Shown here: piece by piece, positions 24,828 through 32,914 of the stretch
How positions within the stretch are numbered: position 1 is the stretch's first letter
Layout: the number at the start of each line of letters is the position of its first letter
NCBI GenBank assembly: GCA_036743055.1
Contig: DAINQE010000008.1
Location: 1-64,000 of the forward strand
Source of the DNA: Sabulitectum sp036743055
Lineage (GTDB): Bacteria > Fermentibacterota > Fermentibacteria > Fermentibacterales > JCC-6
DNA length: 64,000 nucleotides
Direction: 5' to 3'
Notes under the pieces: model-generated
Seen by the model: only the letters and a program-made list of their open reading frames with translations
Told to the model about the DNA's origin: nothing
Databases searched by the model: none
Position numbers and translations under genes: made by a program

Positions 24828-26184
24828 GAAGGGCGCCGATCCCCAGCCCCTCCGCGGCCTCCATGGGTATCTCAGAGAGTGTCGGGTGGGGATGCACGAA
24901 GGATGCCGCGTCGGAAGCCCTTATGCCGGCATTAACCGCCATCACCGCCCAGCCGGTCATGCTGGAGGCATCGGCACCCACTATCTGAACGCCTATGATC
25001 CTGTCGGTTCCCTTTTCGGCTATGAGCTTCACGAAGCCCTCGGTCTCGTTCATGCCAACCGCCTTGCCGTTGGCGATGTACCTGGCGGTGGAGGTGACCA
25101 CGTCCACCCCCCTGCTTCTCCACTCGTCCTCTCCGGGGCCAACCATTGATATCTCCGGAAAGGTGAAGATGCACCCGCTCATGGCATCGGGGTTCACCTG
25201 CCTGGGGTATGCTCCGAACATCCTGTGGACCGACGCGAGACCCTGGGCGCTACCGGCATGGGCGAGCTGCCACTTTCCCGTTGCGTCCCCGGCGGCGTAT
25301 ACACCCGGCAGGTTAGTTTCGCCGTATTCGCCGGTTACGATGTTACCCCTGTCATCCACGTTCAAGCCGGCTTCACGGAAACCGCAGCCTTCGGTTTTCG
25401 ACCTTCTGCCTATTGCCACCAGGATCTTCTCAGCCTCTATGAGGGTGCCGTCCTCCAGGGTAACGGAAGCCCCTGCGGGGGAGGTTCCAACACTGCCTGC
25501 AGGCTGTCCTGTATAAATCCTTACCTTCGATTTCTTCAGGGCCTTTTCCACCACCTGGGCAACATCACGGTCCACGCCTGGCAGGATACCAGGCAGCATC
25601 TCGATAATGGTCACCTTCACCCCGAAGGAGGCCATAATGGAGGCGAACTCGCAGCCGATTACACCGCCGCCCACTATCACGAGGCTTTCCGGAAGGCTGT
25701 CCATTGCCAGCAGTTCCCTGCTGGTGAGAACCCCCTCCTTCGCCATGAACCCGGGAACTATCGGGGAAGATCCCGGGGCAAGCAGAATGTTGTCCGCCTC
25801 TATTCTCCTGCCGTCCACGGTTATCAGGTCAGGGGCTTTCAGCTCGCCCCTGCTCCTTACGATCTCTACTCCCATGTGGGCGAAGTGGGCTTCGATGCCC
25901 TTCCTGAGCCTGGTAACGACCATTTCCTTCCTCTTCGAAGCGGCCTCGTAGTCAAGCTCCAGGGAACCCTTCAGCCCGAACTTCGAGGCGGAGAGGCCGT
26001 GCCTGTAGAGTGCCGCGGTTGCCACAAGTGTCTTCGTGGGTATGCAGCCCCTGTTCAGACAGGTCCCCCCCATCTGGTCCTCCTCCACAAGTACAACCCT
26101 TCTGCCCAGCTGGGCGGCCCTGACAGCGGGGATGTAGCCGGCAGGGCCACCGCCCAGCACCGCGAGATCGTACCTCTCAGCCAT
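24820..26184 (-). CDS. lpdA: Dihydrolipoyl dehydrogenase
   Basis: FAD flavoenzyme (E3) that reoxidises dihydrolipoyl groups of 2-oxoacid dehydrogenase or glycine cleavage complexes. 454 residues. FAD-binding LAVLGGGPAG at residue 8; redox disulfide C42/C47 in GGTCLNRGCIPTK; NAD-binding VIVGGGVIGCEFA; second FAD contact GVYAAGDATG; catalytic His-Glu in HPHPTLSEIPMEA. GGAGGTAATCC precedes ATG 26184. No E1, E2 or glycine-cleavage genes are in the window, so the complex served is unknown. Confidence 0.94.
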   Translation of the reverse strand: MAERYDLAVLGGGPAGYIPAVRAAQLGRRVVLVEEDQMGGTCLNRGCIPTKTLVATAALYRHGLSASKFGLKGSLELDYEAASKRKEMVVTRLRKGIEAHFAHMGVEIVRSRGELKAPDLITVDGRRIEADNILLAPGSSPIVPGFMAKEGVLTSRELLAMDSLPESLVIVGGGVIGCEFASIMASFGVKVTIIEMLPGILPGVDRDVAQVVEKALKKSKVRIYTGQPAGSVGTSPAGASVTLEDGTLIEAEKILVAIGRRSKTEGCGFREAGLNVDDRGNIVTGEYGETNLPGVYAAGDATGKWQLAHAGSAQGLASVHRMFGAYPRQVNPDAMSGCIFTFPEISMVGPGEDEWRSRGVDVVTSTARYIANGKAVGMNETEGFVKLIAEKGTDRIIGVQIVGADASSMTGWAVMAVNAGIRASDAASFVHPHPTLSEIPMEAAEGLGIGALHG

Positions 26185-26237
26185 GGATTACCTCCTTCTT
26201 CAAGCAGGGTGATTCTTTCGTTTCGACGGGGAACGAA

Positions 26238-26243
26238 TATAAT
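26238..26243 (+). promoter_or_regulatory. Perfect -10 hexamer upstream of the TPR gene
   Basis: TATAAT lies 36 nt before the TTG start at 26280. The -35 position (CTTTCG at 17 nt) is poor, so this may be an activator-dependent promoter for the TPR-tldD-pmbA cluster. Confidence 0.4.
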
Positions 26244-26279
26244 AGGCTCCATGGTGTCTTCCTGAAGGGAGGGGTCGCT

Positions 26280-27017
26280 TTGACGCTGTTCATTGCAGTT
26301 CTGGCTGCGGTCACCGGAGGAATGAACATGGATTCGCTCACGGCGGCCCTCCATGTTGAGACAGGAATGGCCTTTCTGGAGCAGGGGCTCACAGGGCGGG
26401 CAATGCTGGAATTCGACAAGGCTCTTGAAAGAAGCGATACCGCCTTCGAGGCCTACCTGGGAATGGGAAGGGCCCTTGCCGCCCAGGGTTCCTGGTCTTC
26501 CGCAGAGGAGCACTATCTGGTTTACATCTCCCATGCCCCCTGGGACCACAGACCGCTGGTTGAGCTTTCCGGAATGCTCCTGGAGCTTTCAGGCCGGGGA
26601 GATGAGGCACTGGAACTTGCGGAGAAGGCACTGGAACTTGCGCCCCTTGACGGCGGCTGCAGGCTTGCCAGAGCTCAGGCCCTGGAGGCTTCCGGATCAT
26701 ATGACGACGCCATGGCGGCCTATCTCTCTGTCATCGCGCAGAACCCTGAGTGCGAGATGGACGCCCGGGTGAAACTGGGCGCTCTGCTCTATTCCCTGGG
26801 CGACATCCCGGAAGCCAGATCCGTTCTGCTGCCGGCGGCCGGGGAGAATGCCGAGGCCAGCAGGTATCTCTGCCTGATATACCTTGAGCAGGGGGACATG
26901 CTCAGAGCGGCTGACAGCGCGGCAAGATACCTGTTCATGGCACCCGACGGATACTGGGCCGATTCAGCCGGTCAGGTAATGATCGAGGCTTCGTTCATCC
27001 CCGGGGCGGTGGAGTAG
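26280..27017 (+). CDS. Tetratricopeptide-repeat protein
   Basis: Scaffold-type protein of 245 residues made of about six TPR units from residue 20 on, for example VETGMAFLEQGLTGRAMLEF and EAYLGMGRALAAQGSWSSAE. The N-terminus (MTLFIAVLAAVTGG) is hydrophobic enough to be a weak signal peptide, so a periplasmic location is possible. TTG 26280 is chosen because GGGAGGGG precedes it. It is followed after one base by tldD. The binding partner is unknown. Confidence 0.75.
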   Translation: MTLFIAVLAAVTGGMNMDSLTAALHVETGMAFLEQGLTGRAMLEFDKALERSDTAFEAYLGMGRALAAQGSWSSAEEHYLVYISHAPWDHRPLVELSGMLLELSGRGDEALELAEKALELAPLDGGCRLARAQALEASGSYDDAMAAYLSVIAQNPECEMDARVKLGALLYSLGDIPEARSVLLPAAGENAEASRYLCLIYLEQGDMLRAADSAARYLFMAPDGYWADSAGQVMIEASFIPGAVE

Positions 27018-27018
27018 G

Positions 27019-28380
27019 TTGCAGCACCTCAGAGACCTGGCGGAGAGGGCGGTGGATGGTTCCGAAGCGGATCTGGCCGAGATAACTGTATTGGCCTCGG
27101 AGAGGTCCCTGGTGATGCAGTCGGGGATAATGGCCGAGAACCACGGGCCGGTGGGAAGGCTCACCGGCATCGCAAGGGCATTCGTGTCCAACAGGTGGGG
27201 TCTCTGCGAGTTCGACGATATGGACGGGATGAGGGCGGCGCTGGACACCGCGGCGGCAAGGGCCATCCACGGTTCATCCCCCCCTGTTCCATTCCCCATG
27301 CTTTCCGAAGAACACAGGGATACATACGACGATTGCACAGGAGCCCTCTCTCCAGTGGACGTTTCCCTGAGGGAGAAGGCCTTTCTGTGCCGCCATTACT
27401 GCGAACTGCTGGGCGCATCCGCCGGCAGCGGCTCCGCCAGGGTTTCCTATGAGCAGAGCAGGACCGACAGGATCACTGTGAACTCCCGGGGAACCAGCCT
27501 CAGGGAGATAGAGACGCTGGGCTCCATGAGGATGGAGGCGGTGCTCCCCGGGGGCAGGGTCTTCATGAGCGAAACCGCCTCCAGGGGTTCATTCGAACCC
27601 TTCAGGGGCCTTGAAAAAAAGATAGAAGAAGCCGGAAAGAACCTGATGATAACGGAGACATCAACTGTGATCGCCCCTGGCAAAAGCAGGGTGGTGCTTG
27701 CTCCTGAACTCACAGGCATACTGGTTCACGAAGCCTTCGGACACCTTACGGAGGCTGATTTCCTCGAGGCCAACCCGGCGGTTGCCCACATGATGCGTCC
27801 CGGAGCCCGGATAGGTTCATCCAGGGTCTCCATTGTGGACGACGGTGGCCTGCTCTCCATGCCCGGGAGCATGAAGTGGGACTATGAGGGAAACCCAGGC
27901 GCACGAACCGTGCTGGTCAGCGAAGGAGTCATGGGCAGCTGGCTTCACACAGGGGGCACCGCTTCCAGGAACGGAGCCGAGCCCACGGGAAACGCAAGGA
28001 TCGCCGAGCCGGGAAGACCCCCGGAGGCAAGGATGACCTGCACCTACATGGAACCGGGAATACCCAACCTTGAGGAACTGCTGAAGATGCTGGGGAACGG
28101 GCTCTACCTCAGGGGTTTCATGGGGGGAGCAACCGACATGGACCGGTTCAGCATAGCGGTTCAGGAAGCCTGGACCGTAAGGGGCGGAGAGATCCACAAG
28201 CCTGTGGCCCCGGTGGTCATCTCCGGAAGGGTCACGGATTTCCTGACATCAGTGGAGGAAACCGGGAACGACCTGGCCATCACAGGGGCTCTCAGGGGAT
28301 GCTCCAGAAGGGGCACTAACCCCGTTCCGGTGAGTTACGGCGGACCCCACATACTGATAGACGGGGTACAGGTGACCTGA
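27019..28380 (+). CDS. tldD: TldD-like metalloprotease subunit
   Basis: Cytosolic metallopeptidase subunit of 453 residues. The TldD zinc motif HExxxH is intact in VHEAFGHLTEADF near residue 237, supporting assignment as the catalytic TldD rather than TldE. A C-terminal GCSRRGTNPVPVSYGGPHILI segment is also typical. TldD and TldE form a heterodimer that trims unfolded peptides, including microcin B17 and CcdA in E. coli. The start is TTG 27019, one base after the TPR stop. The gene overlaps pmbA by one base, completing the pair. Confidence 0.92.
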   Translation: MQHLRDLAERAVDGSEADLAEITVLASERSLVMQSGIMAENHGPVGRLTGIARAFVSNRWGLCEFDDMDGMRAALDTAAARAIHGSSPPVPFPMLSEEHRDTYDDCTGALSPVDVSLREKAFLCRHYCELLGASAGSGSARVSYEQSRTDRITVNSRGTSLREIETLGSMRMEAVLPGGRVFMSETASRGSFEPFRGLEKKIEEAGKNLMITETSTVIAPGKSRVVLAPELTGILVHEAFGHLTEADFLEANPAVAHMMRPGARIGSSRVSIVDDGGLLSMPGSMKWDYEGNPGARTVLVSEGVMGSWLHTGGTASRNGAEPTGNARIAEPGRPPEARMTCTYMEPGIPNLEELLKMLGNGLYLRGFMGGATDMDRFSIAVQEAWTVRGGEIHKPVAPVVISGRVTDFLTSVEETGNDLAITGALRGCSRRGTNPVPVSYGGPHILIDGVQVT

Positions 28381-29672
28381 TGGACGGAAGGGACATACTG
28401 GCGGCGGGGAAGCAGGTGGCCGAATCGGTGGAGGTGTCGGGCATCGTCAGGGAATGGAACTCCCTGGAATACAGCCCCGTGCTCACGGTACCAGCTTCTG
28501 GCAGGCGAACCGGCTGGGGTCTTCGGATGAAGAGGAACGGGAAACTCGGCGTTGCCGGACAGTGGGGACAGGTGGATCCCTATCAGCTCGTGGAGAGGGG
28601 AATAGGGAGCTGCCGGTACGGTCCGCCGGCGAACTTCGATCTCCCTTCAGAGGCACCGCTCACTCAGGAGAGTGTCCCTGACGGGCTGGCCGCCATGGAT
28701 CACCAGGGAGCTTCGGACTATCTGGAGGAGGTACGCCAGGGGATGCTGAAGAGGGTTCCCAACGCTTCCCTGAGCGGACGGATATTCTGGAGCAGAGACT
28801 CCTTCACTCTGATGAACACCCGGGGGCTGAATGCCGGTTATGGAAAGACCAGGGCAGTCACCTCCCTCTCGGCAACCGTTCCCACCAGCGAGGGCCTGAT
28901 GCAGTCCGGATGCGCCATGGACACCTCCTGTTCACTGCCATCGGTGAACGACGCGGTGGAGTCCCTTTCCCTTCCCCTGGCCTTCACGGGACTCACTCCC
29001 GGTGAAGCGGTTGGGCGCAAGAGGGTGGTCCTCGCCCCGGCGGCGTTCTCGATACTGCTGCAGGGCATCAGGGCCGGGGTAAGCGGCAGGCTGCTGTCCA
29101 TGGGAAGCTCTCCCCTGCAGGGCCTGGAAGGCGACAAAGTGCTCAGTGACAAACTGACCCTCAGAGACCTTCCCGGGCTGGCCAATGGAGCAGCGTCAGC
29201 ACCCTTCGACAGCGAGGGAATACCGGCATCGGACAAGTACCTGTTCAGGGATGGAGTATTCACCGGCTTCATCCACGACCTCCAGACCGCAGCGGCTTCC
29301 GGGGCGGCGGAGAGCACCGGAAACAGCGGAAGGAACCTGGGAGAGCACTCCCGTCCGGTGTGCACGAACCTTGTGGTAACCCCCTCCCACGGCACCACCG
29401 ACTGGACGCTGGAAGAGACCGGGTCGGGAATCCTGGTCACCGGCATACTCTCCGCAGGCGGGGGCGACGCCGCCTCCGGGAGGTTCACATTCGACTGCGG
29501 AAGGGTGTTCCTTTTCAGAAGGGGAGAGATACAGGGCTACTTCGACGGCTGTGTAATATCCGGGAACGTTTATGACGCCCTGTCCAGGATCATCGCCGTT
29601 GGCGGAAGGGGCTACAGAACAGGGTCAGACATCCTGCCCTTCGTCTCCCTTGACGGCATCTCCGTCAGATAG
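28380..29672 (+). CDS. pmbA: PmbA/TldE-like subunit
   Basis: Partner of TldD, 430 residues. It has the shared fold but lacks HExxxH, as expected for TldE/PmbA. Recognisable parts are KRVVLAPAAFSILLQGI, the central AAPFDSEGIPASDKYLF and the C-terminal GEIQGYFDGCVISGNVYD. ATG 28380 overlaps the tldD stop. Its last 48 nt overlap the convergent flippase-like gene at 29625. The pair most likely processes small peptides; no modified-peptide precursor is recognisable nearby. Confidence 0.9.
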   Translation: MDGRDILAAGKQVAESVEVSGIVREWNSLEYSPVLTVPASGRRTGWGLRMKRNGKLGVAGQWGQVDPYQLVERGIGSCRYGPPANFDLPSEAPLTQESVPDGLAAMDHQGASDYLEEVRQGMLKRVPNASLSGRIFWSRDSFTLMNTRGLNAGYGKTRAVTSLSATVPTSEGLMQSGCAMDTSCSLPSVNDAVESLSLPLAFTGLTPGEAVGRKRVVLAPAAFSILLQGIRAGVSGRLLSMGSSPLQGLEGDKVLSDKLTLRDLPGLANGAASAPFDSEGIPASDKYLFRDGVFTGFIHDLQTAAASGAAESTGNSGRNLGEHSRPVCTNLVVTPSHGTTDWTLEETGSGILVTGILSAGGGDAASGRFTFDCGRVFLFRRGEIQGYFDGCVISGNVYDALSRIIAVGGRGYRTGSDILPFVSLDGISVR

Positions 29673-30635
29673 ACCCCCCGGGGAGAAAACCTCCCTCATC
29701 CTTGCCGGAGTGATCCCCATAAGAGGAAAGGACACTCCGAAGGCGGCCACCTCACCAATTGTTATCCAGAGCCTTGCCACCAGGGACACCAGCTCGGGAA
29801 GACCCGGCTCACACTCCGGAACAAGCAGCCTGATCAGCCATACGGTGGAAAGCTCTCTGGCGCCCAGCCCTCCAGGGGAGAAGATCATCAGGTAGCCTAT
29901 GCCCATTGCTGCTGGATAGATGAATACCCCGGGGAGAAAGGGCATCCTCAGCCCGAATGAGAGGGCAAGGAACCAGAAGGCCGCACCAAGGAAAACGAAA
30001 AGGGCAACATAGGCCGGAAGGATGGCAAGCATCTCCGTGAACCGGCACTTCCTGAGGGTTCCCCCGGTTTTCATCACCCTGGCGGCAAGCGCCGCAAGTT
30101 TCTGGAAGAACCAGGGGTGGACCGACGCCAGCAGAATCGCTGCGAGACCCGCCGCAAGGGCGGTTCCCGCGCCTGCCCCCATTCCGGCCTCGGAGGCCGC
30201 CAGGGGCATCAGGGGAATAACCGTGACCAGGCATCCCAGTACGATAAAAACGGTTTCCAGAATGAGACCCTGACCGATCTGAACCGGCTGAAGGCCCCCG
30301 CTGCGGCTGAGGCCGTACTTCCCCATGGCCGCCCAGACCTTTCCGGGAACATACTTCCCCACCTGTGAGAGGAAATGAATGGCGAACGCCTTCCTGAATC
30401 CGATTCGCCCCCCGGCAACCCTGGTTACAAGATCCCATGTCCAGCCCGCCATGAGGAGATGAACTGCCAGAAGCGCTGAACTGGCGGCAAAGAGGGGTAC
30501 ATCGAAGTTCAGCAGGTTGGAGATGCCTCCGGCCTGCTCCACTCCCTGGAGGAAGGACCTGCCCAGGAACCACATCGAGAGAACTATGAAGATGAACCCA
30601 AGGGCCGCCATGAGGCCCTTTCCGTTCCTCCCCAT
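29625..30635 (-). CDS. Flippase-like / lysylphosphatidylglycerol synthase TM-domain protein
   Basis: Polytopic inner-membrane protein of 336 residues with about eight hydrophobic helices. It resembles the UPF0104/AglD-YbhN family (LPG_synthase_TM): KAFAIHFLSQVGKYVPGKVWAAMGKY near residue 85 and YLMIFSPGGLGARELSTVWLI near residue 255 are the conserved blocks. Members flip lipids or form the membrane part of MprF; the MprF catalytic domain is absent here. ATG 30635 overlaps the upstream stop; ATG 30611, after GGAAAGGG, is a possible alternative. It is last in the 36831-29625 cluster. Confidence 0.8.
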   Translation of the reverse strand: MGRNGKGLMAALGFIFIVLSMWFLGRSFLQGVEQAGGISNLLNFDVPLFAASSALLAVHLLMAGWTWDLVTRVAGGRIGFRKAFAIHFLSQVGKYVPGKVWAAMGKYGLSRSGGLQPVQIGQGLILETVFIVLGCLVTVIPLMPLAASEAGMGAGAGTALAAGLAAILLASVHPWFFQKLAALAARVMKTGGTLRKCRFTEMLAILPAYVALFVFLGAAFWFLALSFGLRMPFLPGVFIYPAAMGIGYLMIFSPGGLGARELSTVWLIRLLVPECEPGLPELVSLVARLWITIGEVAAFGVSFPLMGITPARMREVFSPGGLSDGDAVKGDEGQDV

Positions 30636-31066
30636 CAGTCCAGTACGCTTACCCTGCTGGGTCTCTGATCCCTTGGGGATTCCCGGTCCTGCGAACCAAG
30701 GGGCAGGAAACCGGCATAGAAAGGAAGGCAGCAGAGCTGCAGCATTCTGGTGAGCTTTTCATCGCCGGGTTCTCTACCGTTCATTATTTCCTCTATTGCC
30801 CTGTAGAAAGACTCTTCCCGGTGCTCCCTGCTCTTCATGGATATCTCCCGCCATCCCGCGGGATTCTCCAGCCTGTTCAGGATCTTGATCACTTTCCTGT
30901 CAGGCTCGATACGGGCTTTGAAAATGGCCCTGGCGTCCTTGGAACTGAGAAGGGAGTGTATCTGCTTCCGGAACAGACTTCCCTGGACGATGCCTCTTCT
31001 GTGGAGGTCCGAAAGGGTCTGTATCCTCTCGGTTATCCTTTCCGAGGCCTTACCGGTGGACTGCAT
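30635..31066 (-). CDS. Hypothetical helical protein
   Basis: I do not recognise this 143-residue protein. It is rich in charged, predicted-helical sequence (KASERITERIQTLSDLHRRG, DARAIFKARIEPDRKVIKIL) and has one hydrophobic Cys pair, LCCLPFYAG, near residue 110. There is no signal peptide. AAGGAG precedes ATG 31066. It overlaps hflX by 17 nt and the flippase-like gene by 1 nt, so it is firmly part of that operon. It could be a regulatory or structural partner of its neighbours. Confidence 0.6.
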   Translation of the reverse strand: MQSTGKASERITERIQTLSDLHRRGIVQGSLFRKQIHSLLSSKDARAIFKARIEPDRKVIKILNRLENPAGWREISMKSREHREESFYRAIEEIMNGREPGDEKLTRMLQLCCLPFYAGFLPLGSQDRESPRDQRPSRVSVLD

Positions 31067-32345
31067 CGGTCTCCTTCATGGTAAAAGATATTCCCCTGCT
31101 TCTCAGATATCGAGCTGCGCCCTGGGCGCCCAGGAAGAAACCGCAGGTAACCGTGGTCCCTCCATCGGAAGAGTGGTGGAAGCTGCCTGTAACGGCGTTC
31201 TTCCTTATCCAGTTCTCCACGTCGCCGGGGCAAATATCCATATTGAGGACCCGCCAGTCCAGTGCCTCCCTGCGACGGGCCTGTATCTCCATCAGAAGGG
31301 ATTCCATGCCTGTGCCCCTCAGGGCGGAGACACCGATGCCTCCATCCACTGAAGCCTCCGGAAGGTCCAGTTTGTTCCATACCAGCAGTCTGGGTATCTG
31401 ACCGGCTCCGATTCGCTCCAGTGTTTCCGTTACCGTTCTCACCCTGGTGGCCCTTTCCGGGTCAGACGCGTCGGCTACCAGCAGGATAAGGTCGGATTCG
31501 GTCACCGCGTCCAGTGTGGAGCGGAAGCTGTCCAGCAGCATCGGAGGCAGGTTCCTTATGAATCCAACCGTATCGCTCATCACCACCGTTTCCCCGCCTG
31601 GAAGCTCCAGTCTTCTGGCGGTGGCGTCAAGGGTGGCGAACAGCCTGTCCTCGGACCTGACGGAAGAACCGCAAAGGCGATTGAGAAGCGTGCTCTTCCC
31701 GGCATTCGTGTAACCAGCCAGGGCCACGGAGAACATTCCCGACCTGAGCTTCCTCCTCGTTCTGGAGCCTGACTCCACCTTTGCAAGGCGGGCTTCGAGG
31801 GCTGAGATACGGGTCCTTGCCCTCCTTCGGTCCACCTCCAGCTGTGTTTCGCCTGGGCCGCGGGTCCCTATTCCCGCACCCAGCCTGTCAAGGTGATGCC
31901 ACATGCCGGACAGCCGTGGAAGCATGTATTTCAGCTGGGCAAGTTCGATCCTCAGTTTTGCCTGGGGGGTCCTTGCCTGAAGGGCGAAGATGGCAAGGAT
32001 CAGCTCGGTGCGGTCGATCACCTTGCACTCCGTGGATTTCTCCAGCCTGCCCACCTGGCCGGGGCTCAGGTTGTGGTCGAACACCATTGTACCCAAGTCC
32101 TGCGAACGGGCCAGGGCAGCCAGCTCCTCCACCTTGCCGCTGCCGACGAATGTACCGGGATCCGGCCTGTGCCGGCTTTGTGAAGCGACTGCTGCAACCG
32201 TTCCGCCGGCGCTTTCCACAAGACGGGTCATCTCGGCAAGATCGGCCTCCAGGGCAGGATCGCCGTGGAGGTTCACAGAAACCAGAAGGACCCTTTCGAG
32301 CCCTTCATCGGTTACTGTTCTGAAAGTGGTTTCTTCTGGGGGCAT
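31050..32345 (-). CDS. hflX: Ribosome-associated GTPase HflX
   Basis: GTPase that splits stalled or idle 70S ribosomes. 431 residues. N-terminal HflX domain with TFVGSGKVEELAAL; a glycine-rich linker RGPGETQLEVDRR; then the G domain with G1 GYTNAGKST, G3 SDTVGFIRNLPPMLLDSF and G4 WNKLD. The start ATG 32345 overlaps the carD stop, suggesting co-translation. Placement behind carD links it to stress and growth-rate control. Confidence 0.95.
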   Translation of the reverse strand: MPPEETTFRTVTDEGLERVLLVSVNLHGDPALEADLAEMTRLVESAGGTVAAVASQSRHRPDPGTFVGSGKVEELAALARSQDLGTMVFDHNLSPGQVGRLEKSTECKVIDRTELILAIFALQARTPQAKLRIELAQLKYMLPRLSGMWHHLDRLGAGIGTRGPGETQLEVDRRRARTRISALEARLAKVESGSRTRRKLRSGMFSVALAGYTNAGKSTLLNRLCGSSVRSEDRLFATLDATARRLELPGGETVVMSDTVGFIRNLPPMLLDSFRSTLDAVTESDLILLVADASDPERATRVRTVTETLERIGAGQIPRLLVWNKLDLPEASVDGGIGVSALRGTGMESLLMEIQARRREALDWRVLNMDICPGDVENWIRKNAVTGSFHHSSDGGTTVTCGFFLGAQGAARYLRSRGISFTMKETDAVHR

Positions 32346-32857
32346 CAGGCCTTCTTCTTGTCCCTGTTCTTCCCCCTGGACATTACCTTCTTGTTGATGA
32401 GACGCCTGGCGGATTCCAGCTTGACCCCGCGCACCAGTGAAAGCTCACCGGCGAAAACGGTTATCGCCTCGTTGAGGACCCTCTTCTCCGACGGATTCAT
32501 CTTCGAGAAGGAGGACCTTCCCAGAACGTCCCTGATGGCGGTTGCTATGGTGACCGGATCACCTGAATTCACCCGCTCCTTGAGAACATCTATCCTTCTT
32601 CGCCAGTCCTTGGGAAGCTCTTTCCCTTCCTGGGAAAGGATGTCCATGGCCTCGTCGATATCGCCGTCGGATGAGACCCTTCTCAGCCCCGATTCCTCCA
32701 CCGCGTCGGCTGGAAGGAGTATTCCCGCGCGCCCCCCGGAAAGGGAGATCACCACGCACTCCACCATTTCTCCTGAAATGTCCTTCATGCATATGTCCGA
32801 TATCACGCCGGCCCCGTGATAAGGGTGTACGACCTTGTCATTGATACGGTATTTCAC
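32345..32857 (-). CDS. carD: CarD-family transcription regulator
   Basis: RNA-polymerase-binding regulator of 170 residues that stabilises open complexes, notably at rRNA promoters in CarD-containing phyla. The N-terminal RNAP-interaction (Tudor-like, TRCF-RID) part is VVHPYHGAGVISDI with a beta strand VECVVISLSG and AGILLPADAVEESGLRRV. The C-terminal part is helical and basic, ending KNRDKKKA. The start is GTG 32857 after AGGGGGAC. It has its own consensus promoter inside the end of the upstream gene. Confidence 0.88.
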   Translation of the reverse strand: MKYRINDKVVHPYHGAGVISDICMKDISGEMVECVVISLSGGRAGILLPADAVEESGLRRVSSDGDIDEAMDILSQEGKELPKDWRRRIDVLKERVNSGDPVTIATAIRDVLGRSSFSKMNPSEKRVLNEAITVFAGELSLVRGVKLESARRLINKKVMSRGKNRDKKKA

Positions 32858-32885
32858 TGCGTCCCCCTGCTGGAAATGGTTGGCT

Positions 32886-32914
32886 AATATAGGGTTTTAA
32901 TACCGATTTGTCAA
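32886..32914 (-). promoter_or_regulatory. Strong consensus promoter of carD
   Basis: On the minus strand TTGACA (32914-32909), exactly 17 nt, TATATT (32891-32886), 28 nt before the carD GTG. The -35 hexamer overlaps the stop codon of the upstream pseudokinase gene. This is the best sigma70-type hexamer pair in the window, so carD-hflX can be transcribed independently of guaB. Confidence 0.75.

Noticed and set aside
25225..26265. 346-codon plus-strand frame opposite lpdA
   Set aside because: Antisense shadow of a well-conserved flavoenzyme gene.
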